Shown: positions 1-11,560, counted from the stretch's first letter. The stretch is DNA of 32,138 bases from Cymbomonas tetramitiformis (GCA_001247695.2 LGRX02034362.1:1-32138), one strand, 5' to 3'. The notes: generated by a model not told the origin, from the sequence alone. Translations and numbers: made by a program.

Positions 1-101
1 TGCATCAATTTTGATTATGACGGTTCCCATCTTGCTTTGCAGTCAGCGACCAACAGCATGTCACGAATTTCAATGCTCACTGACTCAACAGTTTTCGTTC
101 G
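1..101 (+). repeat. 3' end of a short (238-bp) satellite part
   Basis: This stretch matches the last 101 bases of the short satellite parts at 2930-3167 and 4371-4608, up to the shared end TTTTCGTTCG. The window therefore opens inside a 1441-bp higher-order repeat. The array probably continues to the left of the window. Confidence 0.9.
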
Positions 102-1220
102 TAGGAGAGCTTGTAAAGCTTGCTTCATGCCTACAAGCAAATTGTGCCCCCCCACAAGCAACCCAACATAATCATATATGATACATCGCCTGTTAACGAC
201 GTAACGTGGAGCATGAGATCTCAGCTCCGTCTTTGATTATTCTTCGCATGTCGCCAGAAGTCCGTGATGAAATATCGCTGGAAACACAAAGATGCCATGC
301 TTGGGCATCCTTGTTTTGTTGCTAAACACGCGATGACAATGCCTTCCTAATCTCGGCGGCTCGGTCGTGACTTGTTCAATCTACCAACAAGTCAGGTTAC
401 CCAGTTTAGGCGGGTACACATGAAAAAACGGAAAACGGCGTGAATATCCTATCCATGAATCCTGCCTATGGAACTTCTGTAGAAGCTATGCGCATAGAAG
501 AAGATACGCTATAGAGTTTGAGTCGAAATATTTACCGTTCTAGTCTTATGCCGCACGTTTCAAAAAGTTGCACAAGGATGATGTCCGGAATCAAGTCGTT
601 TCGCTGAAAGAACACAGCTCTGCGAGTTCGTGACCTTGCGCCTTTGCCTGATAAGCATACCGAAGGGAATTATCGTTCGATCAGCCGTAGTGCTCCACGC
701 AAGGAAAATGTAAGCGCTACCTGCAGTTTCTATCTAGAAAACATCAAATCAAACTTCAGTGTTTTCGGCAACACACGTTATCATGTTCCCTTGCCGAAGG
801 CAGCGACGAGATGGATAAAGACAGACCAGAACCTGGATGAACACGCTCAAGAGCACGTTATCGTAAAAGACATATGATCACGTAGTTTAGCTTTCTCGAT
901 GATATCAATCACCACTGCACTGACCGATTCCAGCTCAATATTCACACTCGACAGGCAGCAAAAGTAAACAGCCCAGCGCTTCTGAATGTGAAGCGACTTG
1001 CTGTCGAGTTCACGTCAAGAATCGTCAAGATGAACGGAAACTCAAATTGAAATAATCGAAGGATGACAGTAACGCGACAGCGACAGCGACAGTGGATGAG
1101 ACAAATCCATCGCATGTCGCTATCGCATCGGCTTCACCAGTGTAACCATGACCATCACCTTAATCCTTTATTAGTCTTTAAGCTAACCCATAGTCTGTAT
1201 ATGAGCCTATAGTCTGTATA
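102..1220 (+). repeat. Long satellite part, copy 1 (3' truncated)
   Basis: Nearly identical to 3168-4370 and 4609-5811 but 84 bp shorter. It stops at CTGTATA (1220), where the other copies continue with an AT-rich segment (4287-4370). It holds a GCGACA-type microsatellite near 1075 and short sub-repeats around the word TAGTCTGTATA near its end. A 77-codon open frame (644-877) is preserved in all three copies but begins with TTG and resembles nothing I recognise, so I treat the segment as non-coding. Confidence 0.9.
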
Positions 1221-3167
1221 GGAAATTTGACCATATCTGTACTTTTTTCTTGGGATTTCCACCGGGTAGGTGTGCCGTTTCTTAGGTCGTCATCGATGTT
1301 AGTGTCACCGATACTGTCGTCGATATCTACATGGCAGGCCAACGAACTGGCCAGCCTTGCATCAATTTTGATTATGACGGTTCCCATCTTGCTTTGCAGT
1401 CAGCGACCAACAGCATGTCACGAATTTCAATGCTCACTGACTCAACAGTTTTCGTTCGAATTTCGGAATTAACCATAACTGTAGGGACCGTCCCCCCGGG
1501 GTGGCAGTACCCCCCTTGTATAGGAGTGATTGTGGGAGGGGCACCGTGCCTTCGCGCCAGCGGAAATTTGACCATATCTGTACTTTTTTCTTGGGATTTC
1601 CACCGGGTAGGTGTGCCGTTTCTTAGGTCGTCATCGATGTTAGTGTCACCGATACTGTCGTCGATATCTACATGGCAGGCCAACGAACTGGCCAGCCTTG
1701 CATCAATTTTGATTATGACGGTTCCCATCTTGCTTTGCAGTCAGCGACCAACAGCATGTCACGAATTTCAATGCTCACTGACTCAACAGTTTTCGTTCGA
1801 ATTTTGGAATTAACCATAACTGTAGGGACCGTCCCCCCGGGGTGGCAGTACCCCCCTTGTATAGGAGTGATTGTGGGAGGGGCACCGTGCCTTCGCGCCA
1901 GCGGAAATTTGACCATATCTGTACTTTTTTCTTGGGATTTCCACCGGGTAGGTGTGCCGTTTCTTAGGTCGTCATCGATGTTAGTGTCACCGATACTGTC
2001 GTCGATATCTACATGGCAGGCCAACGAAATGGCCAGCCTTGCATCAACTTTGATTATGACGGTTCCCATCTTGCTTTGCAGTCAGCGACCAACAGCATGT
2101 CACGAATTTCAATGCTCACTGACTCAACAGTTTTCGTTCGAATTTTGGAATTAACCATAACTGTAGGGACCGTCCCCCCGGGGTGGCAGTACCCCCCTTG
2201 TATAGGAGTGATTGTGGGAGGGGCACCGTGCCTTCGCGCCTGGCCGAGGAAATTTGACCATATCTGTACTTTTTTCTTGGGATTTCCACCGGGTAGGTGT
2301 GCCGTTTCTTAGGTTGTCATCGATGTTAGTGTCACCGATACTGTCGTCGATATCTACATGGCAGGCCAACGAACTGGCCAGCCTTGCATCAATTTTGATT
2401 ATGACGGTTCCCATCTTGCTTTGCAGTCAGCGACCAACAGCATGTCACGAATTTCAATGCTCACTGACTCAACTGTTTTCGTTCGATTTTCGGAATTAAC
2501 CATAACTGTAGGGACCGTCCCCCCGGGGTGGCAGTACCCCCCTTGTATAGGAGTGATTGTGGGAGGGGCACCGTGCCTTCGCGCCAGCGGAAATATGACC
2601 ATATCTGTACTTTTTTCTTGGGATTTCCACCGGGTAGGTGTGCCGTTTCTTAGGTCGTCATCGATGTTAGTGTCACCGATACTGTCGTCGATATCTACAT
2701 GGCAGGCCAACGAACTGGCCAGCCTTGCATCAATTTTGATTATGACGGTTCCCATCTTGCTTTGCAGTCAGCGACCAACAGTATGTCACGAATTTCAATG
2801 CTCACTGACTCAACAGTTTTCGTTCGAATTTTGGAATTAACCATAACTGTAGGGACCGTCCCCCCGGGGTGGCAGTACCCCCCTAGTATAGGAGTGATTG
2901 TGGGAGGGGCACCGTGCCTTCGCGCCAGCGGAAATTTGACCATATCTGTACTTTTTTCTTGGGATTTCCACCGGGTAGGTGTGCCGTTTCTTAGGTCGTC
3001 ATCGATGTTAGTGTCACCGATACTGTCGTCGATATCTACATGGCAGGCCAACGAACTGGCCAGCCTTGCATCAATTTTGATTATGACGGTTCCCATCTTG
3101 CTTTGCAGTCAGCGACCAACAGCATGTCACGAATTTCAATGCTCACTGACTCAACAGTTTTCGTTCG
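1221..3167 (+). repeat. 341-bp tandem satellite array, 5 full copies plus one partial
   Basis: Monomers start at 1221, 1562, 1903, 2248, 2589 and 2930, each at GGAAATTTGACC or a one-base variant. The spacing is 341 bp except for one 345-bp unit (1903-2247), which carries a local change near 2240. The last copy is cut to 238 bp, where the sequence switches to the long part. Full monomers contain a 103-bp G/C-run segment absent from the 238-bp form, with the near-palindrome GGGACCGTCCC and the run CCCCCCGGGG. Copies differ by only a few substitutions. Open frames on both strands cross monomer boundaries and appear to be by-products of the period. Confidence 0.95.
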
Positions 3168-4370
3168 TAGGAGAGCTTGTAAAGCTTGCTTCATGCCTAC
3201 AAGCAAATTGTGCCCCCCCACAAGCAACCCAACATAATCATATATGATACATCGCCTGTTAACGACGTAACGTGGAGCATGAGATCTCAGCTCCGTCTTT
3301 GATTATTCTTCGCATGTCGCCAGAAGTCCGTGATGAAATATCGCTGGAAACACAAAGATGCCATGCTTGGGCATCCTTGTTTTGTTGCTAAACACGCGAT
3401 GACAATGCCTTCCTAATCTCGGCGGCTCGGTCGTGACTTGTTCAATCTACCAACAAGTCAGGTTACCCAGTTTAGGCGGGTACACATGAAAAATCGGAAA
3501 ACGGCGTGAATATCCTATCCATGAATCCTGCCTATGGAACTTCTGTAGAAGCTATGCGCATAGAAGAAGATACGCTATAGAGTTTGAGTCGAAATATTTA
3601 CCGTTCTAGTCTTATGCCGCACGTTTCAAAAAGTTGCACAAGGATGATGTCCGGAATCAAGTCGTTTCGCTGAAAGATCACAGCTCTGCGAGTTCGTGAC
3701 CTTGCGCCTTTGCCTGATAAGCATACCGAAGGGAATTATCGTTCGATCAGCCGTAGTGCTCCACGCAAGGAAAATGTAAGCGCTACCTGCAGTTTCTATC
3801 TAGAAAACATCAAATCAAACTTCAGTGTTTTCGGCAACACACGTTATCATGTTCCCTTGCCGAAGGCGGCGACGAGATGGATAAAGACAGACCAGAACCT
3901 GGATGAACACGCTCAAGAGCACGTTATCGTAAAAGACATATGATCACGTAGTTTAGCTTTCTCGATGATATCAATCACCACTGCACTGACCGATTCCAGC
4001 TCAATATTCACACTCGACAGGCAGCAAAAGTAAACAGCCCAGCGCTTCTGAATGTGAAGCGACTTGCTGTCGAGTTCACGTCAAGAATCGTCAAGATGAA
4101 CGGAAACTCAAATTGAAATAATCGAAGGATGACAGTAACGCGACAGCGACAGCGACAGTGGATGAGACAAATCCATCGCATGTCGCTATCGCATCGGCTT
4201 CACCAGTGTAACCATGACCATCACCTTAATCCTTTATTAGTCTTTAAGCTAACCCATAGTCTGTATATGAGCCTATAGTCTGTATATCGGCTTAACTTAA
4301 GCTGGCCCATACTCTGTATATCAGCTTAACTTGCTTAATGTAGTCTAGGCGTGGCAGGCTTGATCAGGCA
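3168..4370 (+). repeat. Long satellite part, copy 2 (full, 1203 bp)
   Basis: Full-length version, carrying the 84-bp AT-rich end missing from copy 1. With the preceding 238-bp short part it makes a 1441-bp unit. It differs from copy 3 at very few positions, for example GACAGGCAG here against GACTGGCAG near 5458, and TTGATCAGG against TTGGTCAGG at the end. No gene is seen. Confidence 0.92.
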
Positions 4371-4608
4371 GGAAATTTGACCATATCTGTACTTTTTTCT
4401 TGGGATTTCCACCGGGTAGGTGTGCCGTTTCTTAGGTCGTCATCGATGTTAGTGTCACCGATACTGTCGTCGATATCTACATGGCAGGCCAACGAACTGG
4501 CCAGCCTTGCATCAATTTTGATTATGACGGTTCCCATCTTGCTTTGCAGTCAGCGACCAACAGCATGTCACGAATTTCAATGCTCACTGACTCAACAGTT
4601 TTCGTTCG
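4371..4608 (+). repeat. Short satellite part (238 bp)
   Basis: Matches the first 238 bp of the 341-bp monomer and lacks its G/C-run segment. It sits between long copies 2 and 3, which shows that the basic higher-order unit is short part plus long part, 1441 bp. Confidence 0.92.
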
Positions 4609-5815
4609 TAGGAGAGCTTGTAAAGCTTGCTTCATGCCTACAAGCAAATTGTGCCCCCCCACAAGCAACCCAACATAATCATATATGATACATCGCCTGT
4701 TAACGACGTAACGTGGAGCATGAGATCTCAGCTCCGTCTTTGATTATTCTTCGCATGTCGCCAGAAGTCCGTGATGAAATATCGCTGGAAACACAAAGAT
4801 GCCATGCTTGGGCATCCTTGTTTTGTTGCTAAACACGCGATGACAATGCCTTCCTAATCTCGGCGGCTCGGTCGTGACTTGTTCAATCTACCAACAAGTC
4901 AGGTTACCCAGTTTAGGCGGGTACACATGAAAAATCGGAAAACGGCGTGAATATCCTATCCATGAATCCTGCCTATGGAACTTCTGTAGAAGCTATGCGC
5001 ATAGAAGAAGATACGCTATAGAGTTTGAGTCGAAATATTTACCGTTCTAGTCTTATGCCGCACGTTTCAAAAAGTTGCACAAGGATGATGTCCGGAATCA
5101 AGTCGTTTCGCTGAAAGATCACAGCTCTGCGAGTTCGTGACCTTGCGCCTTTGCCTGATAAGCATACCGAAGGGAATTATCGTTCGATCAGCCGTAGTGC
5201 TCCACGCAAGGAAAATGTAAGCGCTACCTGCAGTTTCTATCTAGAAAACATCAAATCAAACTTCAGTGTTTTCGGCAACACACGTTATCATGTTCCCTTG
5301 CCGAAGGCGGCGACGAGATGGATAAAGACAGACCAGAACCTGGATGAACACGCTCAAGAGCACGTTATCGTAAAAGACATATGATCACGTAGTTTAGCTT
5401 TCTCGATGATATCAATCACCACTGCACTGACCGATTCCAGCTCAATATTCACACTCGACTGGCAGCAAAAGTAAACAGCCCAGCGCTTCTGAATGTGAAG
5501 CGACTTGCTGTCGAGTTCACGTCAAGAATCGTCAAGATGAACGGAAACTCAAATTGAAATAATCGAAGGATGACAGTAACGCGACAGCGACAGCGACAGT
5601 GGATGAGACAAATCCATCGCATGTCGCTATCGCATCGGCTTCACCAGTGTAACCATGACCATCACCTTAATCCTTTATTAGTCTTTAAGCTAACCCATAG
5701 TCTGTATATGAGCCTATAGTCTGTATATCGGCTTAACTTAAGCTGGCCCATACTCTGTATATCAGCTTAACTTGCTTAATGTAGTCTAGGCGTGGCAGGC
5801 TTGGTCAGGCAGGAA
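4609..5815 (+). repeat. Long satellite part, copy 3, and end of the array
   Basis: Nearly identical to copy 2 up to 5811. The first four bases of a further short part (GGAA) follow, and then similarity is lost at about 5816. This is the right-hand edge of the satellite block, about 590 bp before the proposed start of the CNB gene. Confidence 0.9.
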
Positions 5816-6403
5816 TGACTCGACCCCCCCCTTGGGATTGTGCGATTTGACTTTATAGTGAATAGTCGTCATTGGTATACATCCTGCATATTCTGATTTC
5901 GTGGCAGCCGCATGTAAGCAAGATCCGTGTGGGTAGGGGGTACATTTTCGAAAAGTGTGTTCGAAATCGCAAAAAAGTCCCCCTTAATTTATGAGCATGA
6001 CTATATCTTGCACGTTGCTACTCTTTTTAAACGGAATATAAAAAAAGTGTAAGAGGTCCTTGAGAAGGAGAGTTCAATAGATTCACAGATTAGGAAGACC
6101 CGTAATAATGATGCGCGATTTCATCGCTTGCGCAATCGAAGCGTTAGCGTGAATGAAATCACAAACTCTACAGCAAACGCGATGGCTGACGTACGATCGT
6201 CGTTGGTTCCTTTCTTTGCATGCTGCAACCAGCCGGTGATGCGTATACACGTCAAGATGAAACGACCTGCATGTATACGGGCCACTCGACTTGCTTCCAG
6301 CGTGCTCGTAAGGCAACTCATGGCCAATACGAGGTTCTCGCCTATCATTCATATGAAGGAAAACAGGCAACCCTTTACGAGGCGTTCGAGCTGAACGGCC
6401 TTG
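5816..6403 (+). other. Gene-free spacer upstream of the CNB gene
   Basis: No recognisable coding region. The sequence begins with a C-run (near 5825), becomes AT-rich around 5990-6050 and contains one TATA-like word. Short open frames on both strands at 6083-6400 overlap each other and have no recognisable motif. It is either the promoter region and 5' leader of the CNB gene or, if that gene starts further upstream, part of an intron. Confidence 0.5.
6037..6046 (+). promoter_or_regulatory. Possible TATA element
   Basis: TATAAAAAAA lies about 360 bp upstream of the first ATG of the proposed CNB gene, in the only A/T-rich patch of the spacer. Nothing else supports it, and many protists lack TATA boxes. 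Confidence 0.2.
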
Positions 6404-6550
6404 ATGGATCAGTGGCTGGAATCAAGATACAATTCTGTGCCACACAACTCACAAGACAGCGAGGCCGTGGCTCCACTGACTGAGGACTTTCGAGACCTTA
6501 CCAGTGAGGTCGACGATGAGACGGCGCTAATCTTAGTCACGGCTGTTCAG
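6404..6550 (+). CDS. CNB gene exon 1 (probable N-terminus)
   Basis: The ATG at 6404 opens a 49-codon acidic segment ending at CAG|GTCCGT (phase 0). It joins in frame to exon 2. An in-frame TGA lies just upstream at 6392, which supports this ATG as the start, although an acceptor such as GATCAG at about 6412 cannot be ruled out. No domain is recognised. Intron 1 (6551-6981) shows nothing notable. Confidence 0.45.
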
Positions 6551-6981
6551 GTCCGTCAACTCGACTTTCCCTCCAGTCGAACATAGTCGCATGACCGGCT
6601 ATAGGATGTCCCTGGAGCCACACGCCCCGCTGGCAATCGCGCGCTATGTACTGGGTCGTAACTGCGCGGTCCAGTTTCTGCTGTCAACACTTTTGGAGCA
6701 CCTTTACGCGGACAGCCTTCGGTAAAACCTCTTGAGAGAATTTCATGTGCAAGAACTGTCTGCAGATTATCCGCGCTTTGGTACATCAAGTGGATTTTGG
6801 TGTGGGTTCCACAGTTTGAGAGATCTTCCGGCGGAGTAACTGGAAGCCGCTGTCTCGCGATCCCGTAGAAATTGTTAGGGGTGGTGGGAGGTGATAATGT
6901 GAGGAACGGGGGGTGGGGCTGTGGAACGTGGACGTGACTTGGGGTGGGAGCGGCATCCTTGTGCGACGTCTTAAATCTCAG

Positions 6982-7092
6982 AGCACAAGTCGGCACTTCA
7001 CTGGTCTCAAAGAAACGGAACTGGCGAAGCTCGTGCGTCTCATTCCCGTGGTGCACACGCATGTGCCAGTGGTATTCTCTCAGGACACACAG
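6982..7092 (+). CDS. CNB gene exon 2: start of CNB fold 1
   Basis: Acceptor AAATCTCAG, donor CAG|GTGACA, phase 0 at both ends. The 37 codons include FTGLKETELAKLV, a clear match to the first helix of CNB folds (F-x-G-L-x-x-x-E-L), followed by a hydrophobic strand. Intron 2 (7093-7643) holds nothing notable. Confidence 0.65.
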
Positions 7093-7643
7093 GTGACACT
7101 CCTTACTAAACGCTCCTCCCGAGTCGACTCACGGGGATGCCGAGACATCTGACACAGTCTCTGACCATGGAAATCTATGTGTAAACCATGCACTGCACAC
7201 GCATGCAGTTACATGCACGCCGTCGAGTATTCGCAGGCGTATTGCAACTCGAATACACTGAATATCCATCCATCTTTGAGCTTTCAATCATCCACTTCCA
7301 AAGGAGAACAGTCGGTGTTTGCGGTTTCATCGCTGCTGTTCCAGCCTGCAGAAGAAAGGAGCGCTTTTCAGAGCGATAGGCTCGTGGCGCTCGCAGTTAT
7401 TATGGTTTCACACCGCTGGGTCTTATCGTTGTAGATGCTCAACACGGTTTAGGCCCAAAATCTTCGGCCCTATCTTTCCGAACAAGACGGTGTAATCCTC
7501 ACGATGCACCCGTGTGCGATGCAGTGGTGCAATGCGATTCCCTCTGCGCTGCACTACACTTCGTCCTTCAGTGGAGCCATGCGGTGTGCTCTAGCTCGGA
7601 CTTCTAGGTGCGGGAAACATGTGGATGGGGAGTGATGTGGCAG

Positions 7644-7733
7644 GCAAGATGTGTGGGGCTGCTGCTTTACGGAGATCTCAAAGTTCATGCCCATGGCAAA
7701 GATATTTTCATTCAGGCTGGGGAAATCATTGGG
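7644..7733 (+). CDS. CNB gene exon 3: beta-roll of CNB fold 1
   Basis: Acceptor GATGTGGCAG, phase 0; the donor at GGG|GTTGGA is also phase 0. It encodes LLLYGDLKVHAHGKD and ends in GEIIG, the beta-roll and the start of the phosphate-binding cassette. It joins without frame change to exon 2 and exon 4. Intron 3 (7734-8503) ends in the minisatellite that contains the exon 4 acceptor. Confidence 0.65.
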
Positions 7734-8281
7734 GTTGGACCCCCTGCTATCCCCACACATAGCCTTCCACATAGCCACCTGTCCTTGACCGATTCCTCAT
7801 AAGAAGCAATATCATGGAAAAGCTGCCATGTATAGCAGCCCTGCTTAAGAAGAATCAGAAGGCTAAGAATTCCCCCGGAACTCAGCTGCATGGGCGCAGA
7901 CATGTTCTCCCGCGCTGCGCACCCTCCCAGCGCCCCCTCCCAGGACGAACCCCCCTTCTGAGCAAACGGCCGCACGAGCACTCATATAATCTCGGGGCAC
8001 GCCACTCCCCAGGGCAACCCCCTGTTGGCAACTTGCCGCGGGAGAGTTTACACTCATCCAGCCCATGGGCTGCTTCTTGGCAATTAGCGCCCTAGGCAGC
8101 TGTATCAGCCTGTGCCGAGCCAAGCCCCCATCCAGGGTCAAAATTCTCTTTTTGGTAAACATCCATAGACAGAGACGTTCAGATCCTGATGCCCCTGGGA
8201 TATGGCACACCCTAAGGGGAAAATCATTCACGGCTGCTGAGAATGAACCCCTCCCCCACCTTACGCCCCCCCTAGGGTGAA

Positions 8282-8350
8282 AATCACCTGGCGGCTGCTT
8301 CGGGTGACACCCCCTGGTGGCTTCCTCGGGTGACACTTTCTTGTGGCTTC
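8282..8350 (+). repeat. Degenerate 26-27-bp tandem repeat
   Basis: Two to three imperfect copies built on CGGGTGACAC...GGCTTCCT run directly into the 60-bp minisatellite, whose unit contains the same words. It looks like the older seed of that repeat. Confidence 0.7.
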
Positions 8351-8520
8351 CTCGGGTGACACTCCCTGGGGGCTTGCTGGCAGGAGCACAGCATATTCGC
8401 GGATGGCTTCCTCGGGTGACACTCCCTGGGGGCCTGCTGGCAGGAGCACAGCATATTCGCGGATGGCTTCCTCGGGTGACACTCCCTGGGGGCCTGCTGG
8501 CAGGAGCACAGCATATTCGC
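8341..8520 (+). repeat. 60-bp minisatellite, three copies, each with a splice acceptor
   Basis: Units 8341-8400, 8401-8460 and 8461-8520 are almost identical; the few differences are at the first bases and at one T/C site. Each contains CTGGCAG followed by GAGCACAGCATATTC, the acceptor and first codons of exon 4. Only the last copy runs into open coding sequence; the upstream copies meet an in-frame TGA about 33 bases after the acceptor. Confidence 0.95.
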
Positions 8521-8783
8521 GGACGGCTTGCGCACAATGGATGTGCTGCTGGCCTCCTCCGAGGCGGTGCTGGCGCTCTTCCCGCTCGAGGACTTTTTCG
8601 CCCTGGAGCCCGCCTCCAGCCTCGCACAAGGCGATCCTGACTTGAGCCTGAAGATCCTGCGCATGTTCGGCACCTCCGCGATTCACCGCGCGCACTACCG
8701 CCTGCGTCTCACCGAGCAGGAAGTCATCCCCTGTGAGCTGGAGCCTGTGCCCCAGGAGATGCTGCCCAAGCTGCAGATCCTGC
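8504..8783 (+). CDS. CNB gene exon 4: end of CNB fold 1 and linker
   Basis: The acceptor is the third copy of the repeated CTGGCAG site. The exon opens with EHSIFADGLRTMDVLL and continues into ALFPLEDFFAL, the last strand and C-helix of a CNB fold, then a charged linker. I end it at the donor CTGC|GTAAGG (phase 1), which fits exon 5, although the frame stays open to 8926. The usual P-R-x-A of the cassette is replaced by LRTMDV. Intron 4 is described separately. Confidence 0.6.
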
Positions 8784-9976
8784 GTAAGGGCAATGATCAA
8801 TTGGACCTAACCATGACTGACGACCACCTTGCAATCATCGCCCAGGAATTTCTCTACTGCAGGCTCGGGCCCTTAGCACAATACTCCCTCCTACAACCTT
8901 TGGCTGTCCCGAGGCCTGCTGCATGATAACGTGACGACGTGGTGCGCATGGCTCATAGTTTCATTCATGATACGGGGCGGTGCCGTTGAGGGTCACACAT
9001 TCACCTAGAGTGCCCCCCAAGGTTTCACATGGTAGGGGTAGATTTGTTTGACATCTCATCCCACCGTGATTTAGACAAAGCCTCAGGCTTGCAAACCCCT
9101 ACCTCTTGACTGCGCAGACATCCTCCACGGAGCAAGGGCGCTCGAAGGCCAGGAGGCCAGGAGGGCTGTGCGTGTATCATAGCACCCCACACCTTATTTT
9201 CGATGCACCAGGCCTCTCCATGTAAATGTACTGATACATTATCGCACCCGTAATCACGGTGTCCTACGTCGGTGTACTGATCGGAGGGCATTGTCAGTGG
9301 ATGATGTAGCCACGGTGTTCCACGAAGTGATGGCCCGCCCTTGCTATAGGGTTGTGCATGCTTAATTTTTGGTCGATCTGTAATTCACCATGATGGGTCC
9401 CCTGACTTACTGAGACCCACTATGCCCCGGCGCATGATTATATGATGCGATACAGCATCTCTGTGCTATCTGTGCTGCAGTACAGCACAGCACACCTGCA
9501 TGACGTGGCTCAATGGCATTTGTGACCTCCGATGCATTCATGATCTGTGACCCTCCCGTGCATATGCAATGTGATGGCATGGCATGGCATGGCATCGCGC
9601 AGCTCAATGCATGCGTGCGCAACACAATGTCGTGGTACGCATGCCGCAGAGCTGCCTCGCCTCGCAGCGATAGCGTGCCTGCACTGTGGTGCCGAGTGTG
9701 CATTGCATCTGTCGCCCTTGAGAGCAGGGACCGCCTCCACAGCACATTTCCTGCTTGCTGGTTATGCTAAACGCAGGACGCAGTGATCGTGTCGGTCGGA
9801 GCTTGGTTTGGGTGACATCAAATCATGACGTTGCAGCCCGGGGCGCATGACTGCGCCCGGGCTTGCTCTTTCTCGGCGTCGGTGCAGCTCCACCTGTGCA
9901 ACGCAAGTCAAAGAATCCACTTGCATATTGGGCGCGCCCTTGTGTTATCAGGAGGTGAAATGGGGGAAGTACTGAG
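8784..9976 (+). other. Intron 4 (about 1.2 kb), with a GGCAT microsatellite
   Basis: Starts at GTAAGG. It contains four perfect GGCAT units at 9576-9595 and otherwise nothing recognisable. Short open frames on both strands (for example 9025-9291 on the minus strand) match no family I know. The end is placed at the AG before 9977; an AG three bases further on is an equal alternative. Confidence 0.45.
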
Positions 9977-10094
9977 GAGAAAGGGGACCGCTGTTCAAAA
10001 GAGCGAGCACCTTCATGCGGGTTCGCAAAGCAGAGCTCGCTCTGGTGATCGAGGCACTTTTGATCTCCTCCTGGAAAGGACGAGATTGCAGCGG
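9977..10094 (+). CDS. CNB gene exon 5: start of CNB fold 2
   Basis: Phase 1 start and phase 2 end (GG|GTGTTG). It encodes GPLFKRASTF followed by KAELALVIEALL, matching the PLF-x-x-x and E-L helix that opens CNB folds. The acceptor (9977 or 9980) is weak; the reading frame is supported by the motif and by an in-frame stop just upstream. Intron 5 (10095-10223) is only 129 bp. Confidence 0.5.
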
Positions 10095-10223
10095 GTGTTG
10101 AGCAAGGGTGTGGGATGATTTACTGCGCACTGCTGCGAGGTAGGGTTGGGGTGAGGAGGCTCTGCACCCTCTGCAGGAGACGCCACATGCACTGCGCTCC
10201 GTGTTGTGTTGGGTTGCCATCAG

Positions 10224-10586
10224 CGGGATGAGGATGGGAGATGTGCGAATCCCCAGGATGGATAATGCGAAGCAATTTTTGTCCCGGGACGACAAGGCGC
10301 AATACGTTTTCTTCATCCTGTCTGGTGAGGTGAAGCTGGAAGTTGAGAAGAAGATGGTCGGCAGGAGGATGAAGGGGGAGTTCATCGGGGAGGAGCTCTA
10401 CCTGTTGCGCTCTTATCGGCATCAGCCGGCCACTCGCAGTGAGGATGTCTCGGCGATATATGGCACTGAGTTGCTTGTGTTTGACTTCGACCGTCTCGAC
10501 CAGGTGCAGCGCAAGTACCCAGAAGTTGCCCAACTACTGCTGATGCGCATTGGTGGCGCCATCATCTCAAGATACAGGTACACCGA
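10224..10586 (+). CDS. CNB gene exon 6: core of CNB fold 2
   Basis: Acceptor TTGCCATCAG, phase 2. It carries most of a CNB fold: YVFFILSGEVKLEVE (beta strands), GEFIGEELYLL (cassette glycine and glutamate), then SYRHQPA where the usual arginine lies, and a C-terminal LLLMRIGGAI helix. This is the most CNB-like single exon. The donor is either GA|GTGAGT (10587) or CAG|GTACAC (10578); both are phase 2. Intron 6 (to 10910) holds nothing notable. Confidence 0.7.
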
Positions 10587-10910
10587 GTGAGTGATTGATC
10601 TTGTCCCAACTGCTGGTGAACTCAACTCTTCGCCTATCCAGCTAGAGCTGGGCCATCCGGCTAGAACCAGGCTGCTGGCAGTCAGTCGTGGCGATACCCT
10701 CCGATGAGATCCTTGTCAGCACAACCCAGGGCCGGTGCGGATGTTTGGTGGTAACCTCAGCATCAAGAGGCTTTCGTTGCAGAACAGATTGCAGCTCGGC
10801 GTGACCTTCCCGAAGGCTATCTCGAGGTCCCCCAGAAGGCATCGGGCCTCAAGCGCGGTGCCCGTACCTGGATGTACCTGGAACTGATGTGAATCGTGGC
10901 ATGGGGACAG

Positions 10911-11122
10911 CGTGCCGACTCAGGCACACTCGCCTGAGCCGGCTAAGGTGGGGCACGAGAAGGACGTGGAGGGCGCAGTGCAGGCGGGCATCTCGGCGGA
11001 CGTGGGCTTGCGGGGGTGGCCGCTGTTCTGGCAGATGTGCGAGCAGGAGGCTGCATCCACGGACCTGATGCTGCTGAAAGTGGAGGCAGAGAAGGCAGGC
11101 GATCAAACTGGGGCTGCTCACG
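10911..11122 (+). CDS. CNB gene exon 7: linker between CNB folds 2 and 3
   Basis: Acceptor GGGACAG (phase 2) and donor CACG|GTAAGG (phase 1) agree with the exons on both sides. The product is charged and helix-prone, with EQEAASTDLMLLKVEAEKA in the middle, and has no recognised domain. It is supported by phase and an open frame only. Intron 7 (11123-11560) shows nothing notable. Confidence 0.4.
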
Positions 11123-11560
11123 GTAAGGAGCTCCTGGGGGAGGAGGAGCGGATTATAAAGAACGCGCGCCGGTGTGGAAAAAATGAGGCTTTGGAGCTCC
11201 TGCAGTATTGTAGGTGCGGGCTGCCCGTGTGCTCGTGCAACGTGGTACTCCACACCTCTACTGTAGCCTTAAATCAAACCCCTAACGCCTGGTGATTGTG
11301 ATTGTGCGAGATGAGACCGCGCGTGTCTCTCGCAGCTAACGTCACATATGTTCCGCCTTTTGGCCAATCGTGAGAATGCCTCATACGCCCCCCAACAAGG
11401 CATCCCGGCATGATCGTCCAAGGGGGGTCAATGGAGGGGAGCATCACAGGGCTCCATTCGATGATCCGAGGAGCTCATTTGAGAGGGTTGAAGTGGCAGC
11501 TGTAAGGATGCCTGCAGGCTTCCCAGGGTCCGCACGTGTGGCGAGCCGGCTCCGAGGCAG

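Noticed and set aside
644..877. 77-codon frame identical in three long satellite parts (also 3710-3943, 5151-5384)
   Set aside because: It starts with TTG, has no ATG-led version, and its conservation is explained by the near-identity of the whole repeat.
1178..3247. Repeated open frames of about 160 codons (+) and 118 codons (-) in the satellite
   Set aside because: They start in one 341-bp monomer and end in the next on both strands, have no recognised motif, and follow from the repeat period and lack of stops.
1..5815. Array considered as CRISPR, 5S rRNA or spliced-leader repeats
   Set aside because: Units are far too long and lack spacers for CRISPR, and no 5S promoter boxes or recognisable small-RNA sequence were seen.
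7863..8800. Long minus-strand frames of 254 and 179 codons
   Set aside because: They are low-complexity readings of the 60-bp minisatellite and the antisense of exon 4.
9025..9291. 88-codon minus-strand frame in intron 4
   Set aside because: No recognisable domain or neighbouring coding exon; length is within chance for this composition.
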